Position numbers and translations under genes: made by a program
From: Paracoccaceae bacterium
Lineage (GTDB): Bacteria; Pseudomonadota; Alphaproteobacteria; Rhodobacterales; Rhodobacteraceae
NCBI GenBank assembly: GCA_024742705.1
Contig: JANSXZ010000023.1
Location: 1-62,473 of the forward strand
Direction of reading: 5' to 3'
Length of the DNA: 62,473 bases
Shown: in pieces, positions 1 through 8,572 of the stretch
Layout of the letters: every line of letters begins with the position of its first letter
How positions within the stretch are numbered: the first letter of the stretch is position 1
Notes under the pieces: model-generated
Databases searched by the model: none
Told to the model about the DNA's origin: nothing
The model's input: the letters and a program-made list of their open reading frames with translations, nothing else

Positions 1-1
1 G

Positions 2-1180
2 ACGCCCTGGAAAATGTGGGATTTGCCCAGTGGCCAGCCCGCCGCGGGGGCGCGGACGGTCGAGGCGCAAACGGTCCTGGAAGAGGCGCTGGAGGGCGAT
101 CCGTCAGCCATGCATCATCCCGGCCTGCTGCATCTCTACGTTCACCTGATGGAAATGTCGCCCTTCCCGGAAAAGGCGCTGAAGGCCGGCGATGCCCTGC
201 GCCGGCTGGTGCCCGATGCCGGGCACCTGATTCACATGCCAACGCATATAGATGTTCTGTGCGGGCATTATCAGAACGTGGTGGACTGGAACGAGGCGGC
301 GATCGAGGCCGACCTCAAATTCTATGAGGAGCGGGGCGCGTTCAACATCTATACCGGCTACCGCCAGCACAATTACCATTTCGTGATCTACGGCGCGATG
401 TTCCTGGGACAGATCGAACCGGCGCTTGCCGCGGTGCGCGGCATGGCCGAAACCACCCCCGAAAAGATGCTGCGCATCCCCTCGCCGCCGATGGCCGACT
501 ACTTCGAGGCATTTCTGGCGATGGAGCCACATGTGTTGATCCGCTTTGGCCGCTGGTCCGAGATCCTGGAACTGGCGCTGCCGGAAGACCGCGACCTGTA
601 CCGCGTCGGCGCCGCCACAATCCTTTACGCAAAGGCGCTGGCGCTGGCGGCGCTGGGGCGCGTGCCCGAGGCAGAAGCCGCCGAGAAAGCCTTTGCCGAA
701 GCCCGCGACGCGGTGCCCGAGGGCCGCCTGCTGCACAACAACACCTGCCGTGATCTGTTTGAAATCGCATCGGAAATGTTGCGAGGTGAGATCCTTTACC
801 GCAAGGGCGTTTTCGATGCCGGGTTTGCGCATCTGCGCCGTGCCGTAGCATTGGAAGACACCCTGCCCTATGACGAGCCCTGGGGATGGATGCAGCCATC
901 GCGCCATGCGCTGGGTGCGCTGCTGTTTGAACAGGGGCACCTGGACGAGGCCGAAGCCGTCTACCGCGAGGATCTGGGGCTGGGCGGTCAGCTGAGCCGC
1001 GCCACCGTGCATCCCGATAACGTCTGGAGCCTGAAGGGCCTGCATGATTGCCTGCAGGCGCGCGGCGATACGGGCGAACTGCCGCAGGTCCGGCAGCGGC
1101 TGGATATGGCGCTTGCGCGGGCCGACACCGCCGTCGCCGCGTCGTGTTTTTGCGCCCGGGCGGCGATGCGCGCGGGCTAG
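2..1180 (+). CDS. TPR-repeat protein, 5'-truncated by the window edge
   Basis: The open frame runs from the first bases of the window, and TPW precedes the first Met at position 14, so the true start lies upstream. The visible part (about 390 residues) is alpha-helical with tetratricopeptide-like units, for example the ALALAALGRVPEAEAAEKAF segment and a later EQGHLDEAEAVYREDLGL segment. It contains His-rich stretches (HMPTHIDVLCGHYQNV, YRQHNYHF) seen in a family of large bacterial TPR proteins of unknown biochemical role. No membrane segment is visible. Its stop codon shares the tetranucleotide CTAG with the stop of the convergent mfd gene. Function is not assignable beyond protein-protein interaction. 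Confidence 0.75.
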   Translation, partial: TPWKMWDLPSGQPAAGARTVEAQTVLEEALEGDPSAMHHPGLLHLYVHLMEMSPFPEKALKAGDALRRLVPDAGHLIHMPTHIDVLCGHYQNVVDWNEAAIEADLKFYEERGAFNIYTGYRQHNYHFVIYGAMFLGQIEPALAAVRGMAETTPEKMLRIPSPPMADYFEAFLAMEPHVLIRFGRWSEILELALPEDRDLYRVGAATILYAKALALAALGRVPEAEAAEKAFAEARDAVPEGRLLHNNTCRDLFEIASEMLRGEILYRKGVFDAGFAHLRRAVALEDTLPYDEPWGWMQPSRHALGALLFEQGHLDEAEAVYREDLGLGGQLSRATVHPDNVWSLKGLHDCLQARGDTGELPQVRQRLDMALARADTAVAASCFCARAAMRAG

Positions 1181-4100
1181 CCGGCCTTCTGCGGGCGTGG
1201 CGCACGGGCCTTTTCGGCCAGATCGCGGGCGATTGCGAAGGCACCCTTGATCTTGTCGGCTTCGCTGCGCCAGTCGCGGCGCACCACGATCTTGTTGTCG
1301 CGCACCTTGGCGAGGCCTTTCTGGGCCTGGATGAAGGCCACCAGCCCCTCGGGCGATGCGAATTTGTCGTTGTGGAACTGGATCGTCGCACCCTTCGGGC
1401 CGCCATCCAGCTTGGCAATGCCGGCGCGTTTGCACATCGCCTTGATCCGCACGATCAGCAACAGCGTGTTCACCTCGCGCGGCAGCTTGCCGAAACGGTC
1501 GATCAGTTCGGCGGCGAACCCCTCCAGTTCGACCTTTGTGCTGAGATCGCTCAGCCGCCGGTAAAGGCCCAGCCGCACGTCCAGATCGGGCACGAAATCC
1601 TCGGGGATCAGAACCGGAACGCCCAGGTTGATCTGCGGCGCCCACTGGTCGTCGGCCACGCTCAGGCCTTCCATCTCACCTGACCGGATCTTGGCAATCG
1701 CCTCTTCCAGCATGGATTGATAGAGTTCATAGCCCACATCGCGCATCTGGCCCGATTGTTCCTCGCCCAGCAGATTGCCGGCGCCGCGGATGTCGAGATC
1801 CTGACTGGCCAGGGTGAAACCGGCGCCCAGCGTGTCGAGGCTGCCCAGCACGCGCAGCCGCTTTTCTGCGGTCGCGGTCAGTTTCTGGCGCGGTTTGGTG
1901 GTCAGATAGGCATAGGCGCGGGTTTTCGAACGGCCAACGCGGCCGCGGATCTGGTACAGCTGGCTCAGGCCGAACATATCCGCGCGGTGCACCACCATCG
2001 TGTTGGCGGTGGGAATGTCGAGGCCGGATTCGACGATGGTGGTGGCAAGCAGCACGTCGTACTTGCCATCGTAGAAGGCGTTCATGCGATCGTCGAGTTC
2101 GCCGGCGGCCATCTGTCCATGCGCCACGATATAGCTCACCTCGGGCACCTGCTCGCGCAGGAACGTCTCGATCTCGGGCAGGTCGGCAATGCGCGGCACG
2201 ACGTAAAAGCTCTGGCCACCGCGATACCGCTCGCGCAGCAGCGCCTCGCGGATGGTGACCGCGTCAAACTCGCTGACATAGGTGCGGATCGACAACCGGT
2301 CGACCGGCGGCGTGCCGATGATCGACAGGTCGCGCACCCCCGACAACGACAGTTGCAGCGTGCGTGGGATCGGCGTGGCGGTCAGCGTGAGCACATGGAT
2401 ATCGGTGCGCAGCGATTTCAGCCGTTCCTTGTGGGCGACGCCAAAATGCTGTTCTTCGTCGATGATCAGCAGGCCCAGGTTCTTGAACCGGACGCTCTTG
2501 GCCAGCAGAGCATGGGTGCCGATGACGATATCGACGGTGCCGCGGGCAATGCCGTCGCGGGTGGCGGCGGCCTCTTTCGCTGTGACGAACCGGCTGAGCG
2601 CGCGCAGTTCCAACGGAAAGCCACGGAACCTTTCGCGGAAACTGGCGGCATGTTGCCGCGCCAGCAAGGTCGTCGGCGCGATCACCGCCACCTGCACGCC
2701 GGACATGGCGGCGACAAAGGCCGCGCGCATCGCCACTTCGGTCTTGCCAAAACCCACGTCGCCACAGATCAGGCGGTCCATCGGGTTGCCCGATGTCAGG
2801 TCGTCCATCACATCGGCGATGGCGCGCAGCTGATCGTCGGTTTCCTCGTAGGGAAAGCGCGCCGAAAAGGAATCCCATGCACCGGGCGGCGGTTCGAGAA
2901 CCGGCGCGCGGCGCAGCGCACGTTCGGCGGCCACGCGGATCAGCCGATCGGCCATTTCGCGGATGCGTTCCTTCAGCCGCGCTTTCTTGGCCTGCCAGGC
3001 GCCGCCGCCCAGCCGGTCGAGAAGGCCTTCCTCGTGGCCATAGCGGCTGAGAAGCTCGATGTTTTCGACCGGCAGGTAAAGCCGCGATTCCTCGGCGTAT
3101 TCCAGCAAAAGGCATTCATGCGCCGCGCCGGCCGCGCTGACCACTTCCAGCCCGCGATACCGGCCGATCCCGTGATCCACATGCACCACCAGATCGCCGG
3201 GCGCGAGCGATTGCGTTTCGGTCAGGAAGTTTTCCGCCTTCCGGCGCTTGCGCGGCGCGCGGATCAGGCGATCGCCCAGAACGTCCTGTTCGGAAATCAC
3301 CGTCAGCCCCGGCGCGGTGAACCCGTGCTCCAGCGCCCAGACCGCGAGGTGCAGCCCGCGTTTGCCGATGCGCGTGGCATCGCCCACCTCGATCGTCTCG
3401 CGCAGGCCCTCGTCCTCGATCAGCCCGCTCAGGCGTTCGCGCGCACCTTCGGAATAGCTGGCCACCAGCACCGGCCCCTCGGCCATCCTTGCGCGAATAT
3501 GATCTTCCAGAGCGCTGAAAAGGCTCAGTTTTTCCTGTTGGCGCTCGGGCGCGAAATTGCGTCCGATACGGCCGCCGGCATCGGTGACGCCGGGGCCCGT
3601 GGCCTGTGGCAAGGCCGCGAACACAACCCGGCGGCGGCCCTGCATCGCCTCGGACCAGGCGGCATCGTCGAGATACAGCAATCCCGGCGGGGCGGGTTTG
3701 TAAACCGAATCCACCCGCGTCTTGGCGCGCATGGCCAGAACCCGTGTTTCGTATTGATCCGCGATGGTTGCCCAGCGGGCGTCGCGCATCGCCTCGGTCT
3801 GGTCGTCCAGGGTGACCGGCGCATCGGGCAGATAATCGAACAGCGTCTCTAGCGTGTCGTGAAAGAACGGCAGCCAGTGTTCGATACCCTGATGCTTGCG
3901 CCCGGCGCTGACCGCCTCGTAGAGCGGATCGTCGGTGCCCGCGGCGCCGAATTCGATGCGATAGTTCTGGCGGAACCGGGTGATCGCCGCCTCGTCGAGG
4001 ATCACCTCGCTGACCGGGGCCAGTTCGATCAGGTTCAGCTTTTCCACGGTGCGCTGGGTGGCGGCATCGAACCGGCGCGCCGCGTCCAGCGTATCGCCAA

Positions 4101-4632
4101 AAAGGTCCAGCCGCACCGGCCCGCTTTCGCCGGGCGGAAAGATATCGATGATCCCGCCGCGGATCGCGTAATCGCCTGGCTCCATCACCGTGGGGCTTTG
4201 CGAAAACCCCATGCGCACCAGAAACCCGCGCAACGCGTCATCGTCGATGCGCCCGCCGACGCGCGCCGTGAACGCCGCCTCGCGCAGGACCGCGCGGGCC
4301 GGCACGCGCTGTGTCGCCGCGTTCAGCGTGGTCAGCAGCACGAACTGCCTGGGCACCGCGTGCACCAGCGCCGCCAGCGTGGCCATCCGCGCCGCCGAGA
4401 TATCCGCGTTGGGCGATACCCGGTCGAAAGGCAGACAATCCCAGCCCGGAAAGGTCATCACCGGCAGATCCGGCGCAAAGAACGCCAGCGCCGCCTGCAT
4501 CGCGGCAAGGCGCTTGTCGTCGCGCGCGACATGGATCACGGGGCCCTCGGCGCGCGCGACCTCGTCGATCAGCAAGCGGGCATCGAAACCTTCGGGCGCA
4601 CCGCTGACGGTGATATGTCGGGGACCGGTCAT
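1177..4632 (-). CDS. mfd: Transcription-repair coupling factor Mfd
   Basis: Mfd displaces RNA polymerase stalled at DNA lesions and recruits UvrA. The 1151-residue protein has the family's usual length and order: an N-terminal UvrB-homology region, a CarD-like RNA-polymerase-interaction domain (VHVDHGIGRYRGLE), then RecG-like helicase motors with Walker A GDVGFGKTE, DEEQHFGV in the Walker B position, TATPIPRTLQ, and QIRGRVGR as motif VI. The TRCF C-terminal domain closes it. I chose the ATG at 4632 (MTGPRHITV); the frame stays open for 48 more codons upstream, but those residues look non-coding and would overlap the neighbouring intergenic DNA. The stop overlaps the convergent TPR gene's stop by 4 nt. 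Confidence 0.97.
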   Translation of the reverse strand: MTGPRHITVSGAPEGFDARLLIDEVARAEGPVIHVARDDKRLAAMQAALAFFAPDLPVMTFPGWDCLPFDRVSPNADISAARMATLAALVHAVPRQFVLLTTLNAATQRVPARAVLREAAFTARVGGRIDDDALRGFLVRMGFSQSPTVMEPGDYAIRGGIIDIFPPGESGPVRLDLFGDTLDAARRFDAATQRTVEKLNLIELAPVSEVILDEAAITRFRQNYRIEFGAAGTDDPLYEAVSAGRKHQGIEHWLPFFHDTLETLFDYLPDAPVTLDDQTEAMRDARWATIADQYETRVLAMRAKTRVDSVYKPAPPGLLYLDDAAWSEAMQGRRRVVFAALPQATGPGVTDAGGRIGRNFAPERQQEKLSLFSALEDHIRARMAEGPVLVASYSEGARERLSGLIEDEGLRETIEVGDATRIGKRGLHLAVWALEHGFTAPGLTVISEQDVLGDRLIRAPRKRRKAENFLTETQSLAPGDLVVHVDHGIGRYRGLEVVSAAGAAHECLLLEYAEESRLYLPVENIELLSRYGHEEGLLDRLGGGAWQAKKARLKERIREMADRLIRVAAERALRRAPVLEPPPGAWDSFSARFPYEETDDQLRAIADVMDDLTSGNPMDRLICGDVGFGKTEVAMRAAFVAAMSGVQVAVIAPTTLLARQHAASFRERFRGFPLELRALSRFVTAKEAAATRDGIARGTVDIVIGTHALLAKSVRFKNLGLLIIDEEQHFGVAHKERLKSLRTDIHVLTLTATPIPRTLQLSLSGVRDLSIIGTPPVDRLSIRTYVSEFDAVTIREALLRERYRGGQSFYVVPRIADLPEIETFLREQVPEVSYIVAHGQMAAGELDDRMNAFYDGKYDVLLATTIVESGLDIPTANTMVVHRADMFGLSQLYQIRGRVGRSKTRAYAYLTTKPRQKLTATAEKRLRVLGSLDTLGAGFTLASQDLDIRGAGNLLGEEQSGQMRDVGYELYQSMLEEAIAKIRSGEMEGLSVADDQWAPQINLGVPVLIPEDFVPDLDVRLGLYRRLSDLSTKVELEGFAAELIDRFGKLPREVNTLLLIVRIKAMCKRAGIAKLDGGPKGATIQFHNDKFASPEGLVAFIQAQKGLAKVRDNKIVVRRDWRSEADKIKGAFAIARDLAEKARAPRPQKAG

Positions 4633-4664
4633 GAGGGGGCTATGTGACGGGCGGTCGGGCCGTG

Positions 4665-5186
4665 TCAACCGAATCCCGGCGACAGATTTACGAACATGCC
4701 CCACAACGCGGTAACGAAAATCGAAAGCGTTCCGATGCCCTGAACCGCCATCCGGTGGCGCGACAACCGCTTGCACAGCAACTCGCCGCCGGCATCCTCG
4801 CGGCGGATGCGCAGCGCGGTGCGGATGCTGAGCAACCAGACCAGGGACATCGGGAAGGCCAGAAGGAAAAGCGCCTGAGCGAATTCAACGAAGTAAACAA
4901 ACCCCAGCAGCGCGCAGGATGTCAGCACAAAGGCGGAAAACCCGATCAGCCACAGCCCGGACACGCTGGAAATGAACAGCAGGCGATTGACGTTGATGCG
5001 GGTCAGTTCTTCCAGATCGGAGACATACACGCCGCCGGCCCGCCGCGCCCGCGTGACCATGTCGAAGGGCACTCCCAGCACCCAGTGGCTGGCCGAGGAC
5101 CACGCCACCGCCAGCGCGATCCAGAACCACAAGTTGGAGAACGAGCGCATGTCGATGGCTTCGAAAAGGGTCTGTTGCCAGTTCAC
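4665..5186 (-). CDS. Small integral membrane protein (often annotated 'component of SufBCD complex')
   Basis: A 173-residue polytopic membrane protein starting at GTG 5186 (VNWQQTLFEAIDMRSFSN). That start has a purine-rich AAAGG about 8 nt upstream and matches the N-terminus I recall for Rhodobacteraceae homologues. Hydrophobic segments lie around residues 18-40, 68-88, 90-117 and 150-170, with a cytoplasm-like charged stretch between the second half and the C-terminus. In this group such proteins are commonly labelled as a SufBCD component, but I see no Suf genes here and know of no direct evidence for that role. It lies 32 bp upstream of mfd on the same strand and may be co-transcribed with it. 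Confidence 0.7.
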   Translation of the reverse strand: MNWQQTLFEAIDMRSFSNLWFWIALAVAWSSASHWVLGVPFDMVTRARRAGGVYVSDLEELTRINVNRLLFISSVSGLWLIGFSAFVLTSCALLGFVYFVEFAQALFLLAFPMSLVWLLSIRTALRIRREDAGGELLCKRLSRHRMAVQGIGTLSIFVTALWGMFVNLSPGFG

Positions 5187-5302
5187 CGGTCTGCCTTTCT
5201 GCCTGTCGCGTGCCGCCCGGCCCAAAGCGCGGGACCATTGACAGCTTGTGAGCGGCGGTTTTCCATGCCACCCAAAAGCGAAATGTTCAAGGAGCACGGA
5301 CC

Positions 5303-6301
5303 ATGAAACCCAAAGTTGCACCCTTTCCGATGGCTCGTCTGCGCCGCACCCGCGCATCGGGCGCGCTGCGGGCCCTGGTGCGCGAGACGCAATTGTCGGC
5401 CGAGGATCTGATCTGGCCGATTTTCGTGCGGGCCGGGGAAGGCATCGAGGAGCCGGTGCCGTCGATGCCCGGAGTTGTCCGCCGCAGTGTCGACCGGGTG
5501 GCCGACGCAGCGCGCATGGCCGCCGATCTGGGTATTCCGGCGATCTGCGTGTTTCCCTATACCGGCCCCGAAAGCCGCACCGAGGATTGCGCCGAAGCCT
5601 GGAGCCCGGACAACAACGCCAACCGCGCGATCCGGGCCATCAAGGCGGCGGTGCCCGATATGGCGGTGATGACCGACGTGGCGCTGGACACCTACAACAT
5701 CAACGGACACGACGGTTTCGTCGAGAACGGCCAGATCGTGAACGACCGCACCGTCGATGCCCTGGTGCGCATGGCGCTGGCCCAGGCCGAAGCCGGCGCC
5801 GACATCATCGGGCCCTCGGACATGATGGATGGCCGCATCGGCGCGATCCGGCGCGGCCTGGAAGAGGCGGGCCACCAGAACGTGACGATCCTGTCCTATG
5901 CAGCAAAATACGCCAGTGCCTTTTACGGGCCGTTCCGCGATGCGGTGGGCGCGTCGTCGGCGCTGACCGGCGACAAGAAGACCTATCAGATGGATCCGGC
6001 CAATTCCGACGAGGCGCTGCGGCTGATCGAACGCGATCTGGACGAAGGCGCGGATATGGTGATGGTCAAGCCCGGCATGCCGTATCTCGACATTTGCCGC
6101 CGGGTGAAGGATACCTTCGGCGTGCCGACCTTCGCCTATCAGGTGTCGGGCGAATACGCGATGATCCAGGCCGCCGCCGGGCACGGCTGGGTGGATGGCG
6201 AAAAGCTGATGATCGAAAGCCTGATGGGGTTCAAGCGGGCCGGATGCAACGGGGTGCTGACCTACTTTGCGCCGGAGGCGGCCCGCTGGCTGCGGCGCTG
6301 A
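5303..6301 (+). CDS. hemB: Delta-aminolevulinic acid dehydratase (porphobilinogen synthase)
   Basis: It condenses two 5-aminolevulinate molecules to porphobilinogen, the second common step of tetrapyrrole (haem, bacteriochlorophyll) synthesis, in the cytosol. The protein is 332 residues, normal for the family. Both Schiff-base lysines are visible: Lys202 in SYAAKYAS and Lys256 in MVMVKPGMP. The zinc cysteine cluster of the E. coli-type enzyme is replaced by Ala127/Asp129/Asp137 (DVALDTYNINGHDG), the Asp-rich variant typical of alphaproteobacterial, Mg-dependent enzymes. The start at 5303 is supported by AAGGAG 8 nt upstream. It is divergent from the small membrane protein gene. Confidence 0.97.
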   Translation: MKPKVAPFPMARLRRTRASGALRALVRETQLSAEDLIWPIFVRAGEGIEEPVPSMPGVVRRSVDRVADAARMAADLGIPAICVFPYTGPESRTEDCAEAWSPDNNANRAIRAIKAAVPDMAVMTDVALDTYNINGHDGFVENGQIVNDRTVDALVRMALAQAEAGADIIGPSDMMDGRIGAIRRGLEEAGHQNVTILSYAAKYASAFYGPFRDAVGASSALTGDKKTYQMDPANSDEALRLIERDLDEGADMVMVKPGMPYLDICRRVKDTFGVPTFAYQVSGEYAMIQAAAGHGWVDGEKLMIESLMGFKRAGCNGVLTYFAPEAARWLRR

Positions 6302-6334
6302 TCGCCGTTGCGGTGCCGCGCGGGCGGTGAGGAA

Positions 6335-6371
6335 GGGAGCCTCCGGCGGGAGTTTATCCGGCAAGATGAAG
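6335..6371 (+). repeat. Dispersed intergenic repeat, copy 1
   Basis: This 37-bp sequence recurs without mismatch at 11064-11100, 4.7 kb away. It begins with GGGAGCCTCCGGCGGG and ends in an A/G-rich tail. Both copies sit shortly downstream of a plus-strand stop codon (hemB here, the penicillin-acylase gene there). A diverged third copy with the same 16-base core lies on the minus strand at 25046-25087. The core can form a short CTCC/GGAG hairpin. Confidence 0.85.
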
Positions 6372-6491
6372 CCGGTCGGGCCTTCGCCGGTCGGGGCGGC
6401 GTCCGCGGTGCGTGACAAAGCCGCGCAACCCGCGTATGGTGTATGAAACGCCGGCAAACCGGCATCACAGGCACATCAAACAGGCGATCAG

Positions 6492-7058
6492 ATGAGCGAT
6501 TTGACCATGACCCGGCGCGGGTTCGGGATTGGGGTGTTGGCCGGAGCATTGGGCCTGGCGGCCTGCGGCAATGGTGTGGGCAGCCCGGGCGCAACCAACA
6601 TCGATGCGCGCGTCGATGCAACGCTGAACGAGATGTACGCCAGCTATCCCAACACGATAGCGCTGGCCGAGAAATCCACCGGCATGCTGGTGATGCCCTT
6701 GCTGACGGAAGCCGGGTTTGTCTTCGGGGCGGCCTATGGCCGCGGGGCGCTGCGCGTGAGTGGCGCGACGATCGACTACTATTCGGCCACAAAGGCCAGC
6801 GCCGGTTTGCAGATTGGCGCGCAGCAGTATGCGCATGTGCTGTTCTTCATGACCGACGATGCGCTGGAGGATTTCCGGCGCTCGCCCGGGTGGGCCGCCG
6901 GTGCGGATGTGGAATATGTGGTCAGCCGCGAGGGCCAGAACATCAACACCGACACGACCACGGTTCTGACGCCGGTGCTGGCGGCGGTGTTCGGGCAGGC
7001 GGGCCTGCGCATCGGGGCGACGCTGGAAGGCACAAAATACACGCGGATCATTCCCTGA
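6492..7058 (+). CDS. SYLF-domain (YSC84/Ysc84-related) lipoprotein
   Basis: A 188-residue exported protein. The N-terminus has a twin-arginine-like TRRGFGIG followed by a hydrophobic stretch and a lipobox LAAC, so it is probably a lipoprotein, possibly exported by Tat. The mature part (about residues 45-188) matches the SYLF/YSC84 fold, with the characteristic AEKSTGMLVMPLLTEAGFVFGAAYGRGALRV and the Tyr-Tyr-Ser segment in ATIDYYSATKAS. This family binds phosphoinositides in eukaryotes; bacterial roles are poorly defined and probably concern the envelope. ATG 6507 is an alternative start that would bring the RR motif closer to the N-terminus. It is monocistronic and convergent with the small repeat protein. 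Confidence 0.82.
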   Translation: MSDLTMTRRGFGIGVLAGALGLAACGNGVGSPGATNIDARVDATLNEMYASYPNTIALAEKSTGMLVMPLLTEAGFVFGAAYGRGALRVSGATIDYYSATKASAGLQIGAQQYAHVLFFMTDDALEDFRRSPGWAAGADVEYVVSREGQNINTDTTTVLTPVLAAVFGQAGLRIGATLEGTKYTRIIP

Positions 7059-7065
7059 CACCCGC

Positions 7066-7090
7066 AAAAGCCGGGCCCGAGGGCCCGGCG
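7066..7090 (-). terminator. Strong hairpin between convergent genes, with T-run on the minus strand
   Basis: GCCGGGCCC (7070-7078) and GGGCCCGGC (7081-7089) form a perfect 9-bp inverted repeat around a GA. On the minus strand it is followed by TTTT (7069-7066), so it reads as an intrinsic terminator for the gene at 7116-7439. It may also stop transcription from the SYLF gene. Confidence 0.7.
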
Positions 7091-7115
7091 TGCGTTGTGG
7101 ATGGCACGGTGCGTG

Positions 7116-7439
7116 TCAGCTGCCGGTGGACAGGTCAGCAGCACTCGGGTTGTCGGCGCCGCGCGAGGCGGTGATGTCGCCCTTGTCGTCCACGCCCATG
7201 GTTGCCGTATCGTCGGCCCCGGCGCTGCGGTTCGTGCTGCCTGCCGTCAGGTCCAGATCGGAGGTTTCATCGTCGGCCATCAGGTCGCCGGCGGTGGGGT
7301 TGTCGGCGCCGCGCGAGGCGGTGATGTCGCCCTTGTCGTCCACGCCGTAGGCTGCGGTATCATCCGAGCCCATGCTGCCTGCCAGAGCGTGCGATGCCAG
7401 CAGTGCGGTGGTGAGAGCGGTTGTCAGAGTCAGTTTCAT
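7116..7439 (-). CDS. Small secreted Asp-rich protein with an internal duplication
   Basis: A 107-residue protein with a clear Sec signal peptide (MKLTLTTALTTALLASHALA, cleavage near residue 20). The mature part is acidic, hydrophilic and low in complexity, with two near-identical units GVDDKGDITASRGADNP spaced 50 residues apart. At DNA level the units are a 50-bp perfect direct repeat. The start is supported by AAGGAAAGG upstream. I do not recognise a named family. The composition suggests a small periplasmic or extracellular, perhaps cation-binding, protein, but this is inference. A terminator-like hairpin follows the stop. Confidence 0.7.
   Translation of the reverse strand: MKLTLTTALTTALLASHALAGSMGSDDTAAYGVDDKGDITASRGADNPTAGDLMADDETSDLDLTAGSTNRSAGADDTATMGVDDKGDITASRGADNPSAADLSTGS
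7147..7196. repeat. 50-bp direct repeat, unit 1 (inside the small secreted protein gene)
   Basis: Identical to 7297-7346 over 50 bases with a period of exactly 150 bp (50 codons), so the reading frame is conserved. Identity at synonymous positions indicates a recent duplication or gene conversion. Confidence 0.9.
7297..7346. repeat. 50-bp direct repeat, unit 2
   Basis: Second copy of the unit at 7147-7196. It encodes the N-terminal-proximal GVDDKGDITASRGADNP of the secreted protein. Confidence 0.9.
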
Positions 7440-7616
7440 TTTCGAACCTTTCCTTTTTCTTTCAAGGCGTTGCGCTTCATTCCAAAGCGCCGCCGTTCAT
7501 GTCCAACCAACGGGTGGGCCAAGCAAAGGTTCCAGGTTTTTTCGATTTCTTTTGCGCTGCCGGGCCGCGCGCACCCTGCAAATCGGGCCCGCGCGGCGGC
7601 GATGTGCGATGCGCGG

Positions 7617-8489
7617 TCAGCCGCTGGCGCGCAGGCGCTTGACCAGGCTGGAGGTGTCCCAGCGGCCGCCGCCCATTTTCTGCACGTCCTTGTAGAACTG
7701 ATCCACCAGCGCGGTGACCGGCAGGCTGGCGCCCACTGTATCGGCGGTGGACAGGCAGATCGCCAGATCCTTGCGCATCCAGTCCACCGCAAAACCGTGA
7801 TCGAAGTGATCGTCGATCATGGTCTCGTAGCGGTTCGACATCTGCCAGCTGCCGGCGGCGCCCTGGCTGATCACCTCGATCACGGCGCGGGTGTCAAGAT
7901 CGGCCTTTTCGGCGAAGTGCATTGCCTCGGAGAGGCCCTGCACCAATCCGGCGATGGCGATCTGGTTGCACATCTTGGTCAGTTGTCCGGCGCCCGACGC
8001 TCCCAGCCGCAAACACATCTTGGCGTAGGCCGCGATGACCGGCTGGGCGCGGTCATAGATATCCTGATCGCCGCCGCACATGACCGAAAGCGCTCCGTTT
8101 TCGGCACCCGCCTGGCCGCCCGAAACCGGCGCATCGACGAAACCGATACCCGCCGCGCCGGCAGTGGCATAGAGTTCGGCGGTGACGCGCGACGAAACGG
8201 TGGTGTGATCGACGAAAACCGATCCGCTCGACATGCCGGCAAAGGCACCGTCGTCGCCCAGGCAGACGCCGCGCAGATCGTCGTCGTTGCCGACACAGGC
8301 CAGCACGAAATCGGCACCGTCGGCTGCCGCGCGCGGGGTGGCCGCATGGCTGCCACCATATTGGGCCACCCATTTTTCGGCCTTGGCGGCCGTGCGGTTG
8401 TAGACGGTCACATCGTGACCCGCCTCCTTCAGGTGCCCGGCCATCGGATACCCCATGACCCCAAGGCCCAAGAATGCCAGCTTTGCCAT
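7617..8489 (-). CDS. NAD(P)-dependent beta-hydroxyacid dehydrogenase (3-hydroxyisobutyrate dehydrogenase family)
   Basis: A 290-residue cytosolic oxidoreductase. The N-terminal Rossmann motif is GLGVMGYPMAGHL, the substrate-binding signature is DAPVSGGQAGAENG (about residues 119-132), and the catalytic lysine is Lys172 in GAGQLTKMCNQ. These define the 6-phosphogluconate-dehydrogenase-like family that includes 3-hydroxyisobutyrate, tartronate semialdehyde and glyoxylate reductases. The sequence alone does not fix the substrate. The ATG at 8489 has AAAGGA upstream; the longer open frame upstream is non-coding shadow of the opposite-strand gene. It is divergent from the penicillin-acylase-family gene across 83 bp. 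Confidence 0.88.
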   Translation of the reverse strand: MAKLAFLGLGVMGYPMAGHLKEAGHDVTVYNRTAAKAEKWVAQYGGSHAATPRAAADGADFVLACVGNDDDLRGVCLGDDGAFAGMSSGSVFVDHTTVSSRVTAELYATAGAAGIGFVDAPVSGGQAGAENGALSVMCGGDQDIYDRAQPVIAAYAKMCLRLGASGAGQLTKMCNQIAIAGLVQGLSEAMHFAEKADLDTRAVIEVISQGAAGSWQMSNRYETMIDDHFDHGFAVDWMRKDLAICLSTADTVGASLPVTALVDQFYKDVQKMGGGRWDTSSLVKRLRASG

Positions 8490-8572
8490 TCGCTTTTTCC
8501 TTTGTGTGACTTGCTCTAGACTGTTCATGTATCTAACAGGCCCGGCAGCTGGGGCAAAGGAAGGACAAGGCA

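Noticed and set aside
1717..3852. 711-codon open frame on the plus strand opposite mfd
   Set aside because: It is a GC-rich shadow frame; the complementary strand encodes unmistakable Mfd motifs throughout, and the plus-strand translation resembles no protein family.
4633..4776. In-frame N-terminal extension of Mfd by 48 codons
   Set aside because: Residues are non-conserved in character and span the gap and part of the neighbouring gene; ATG 4632 begins the recognisable protein.
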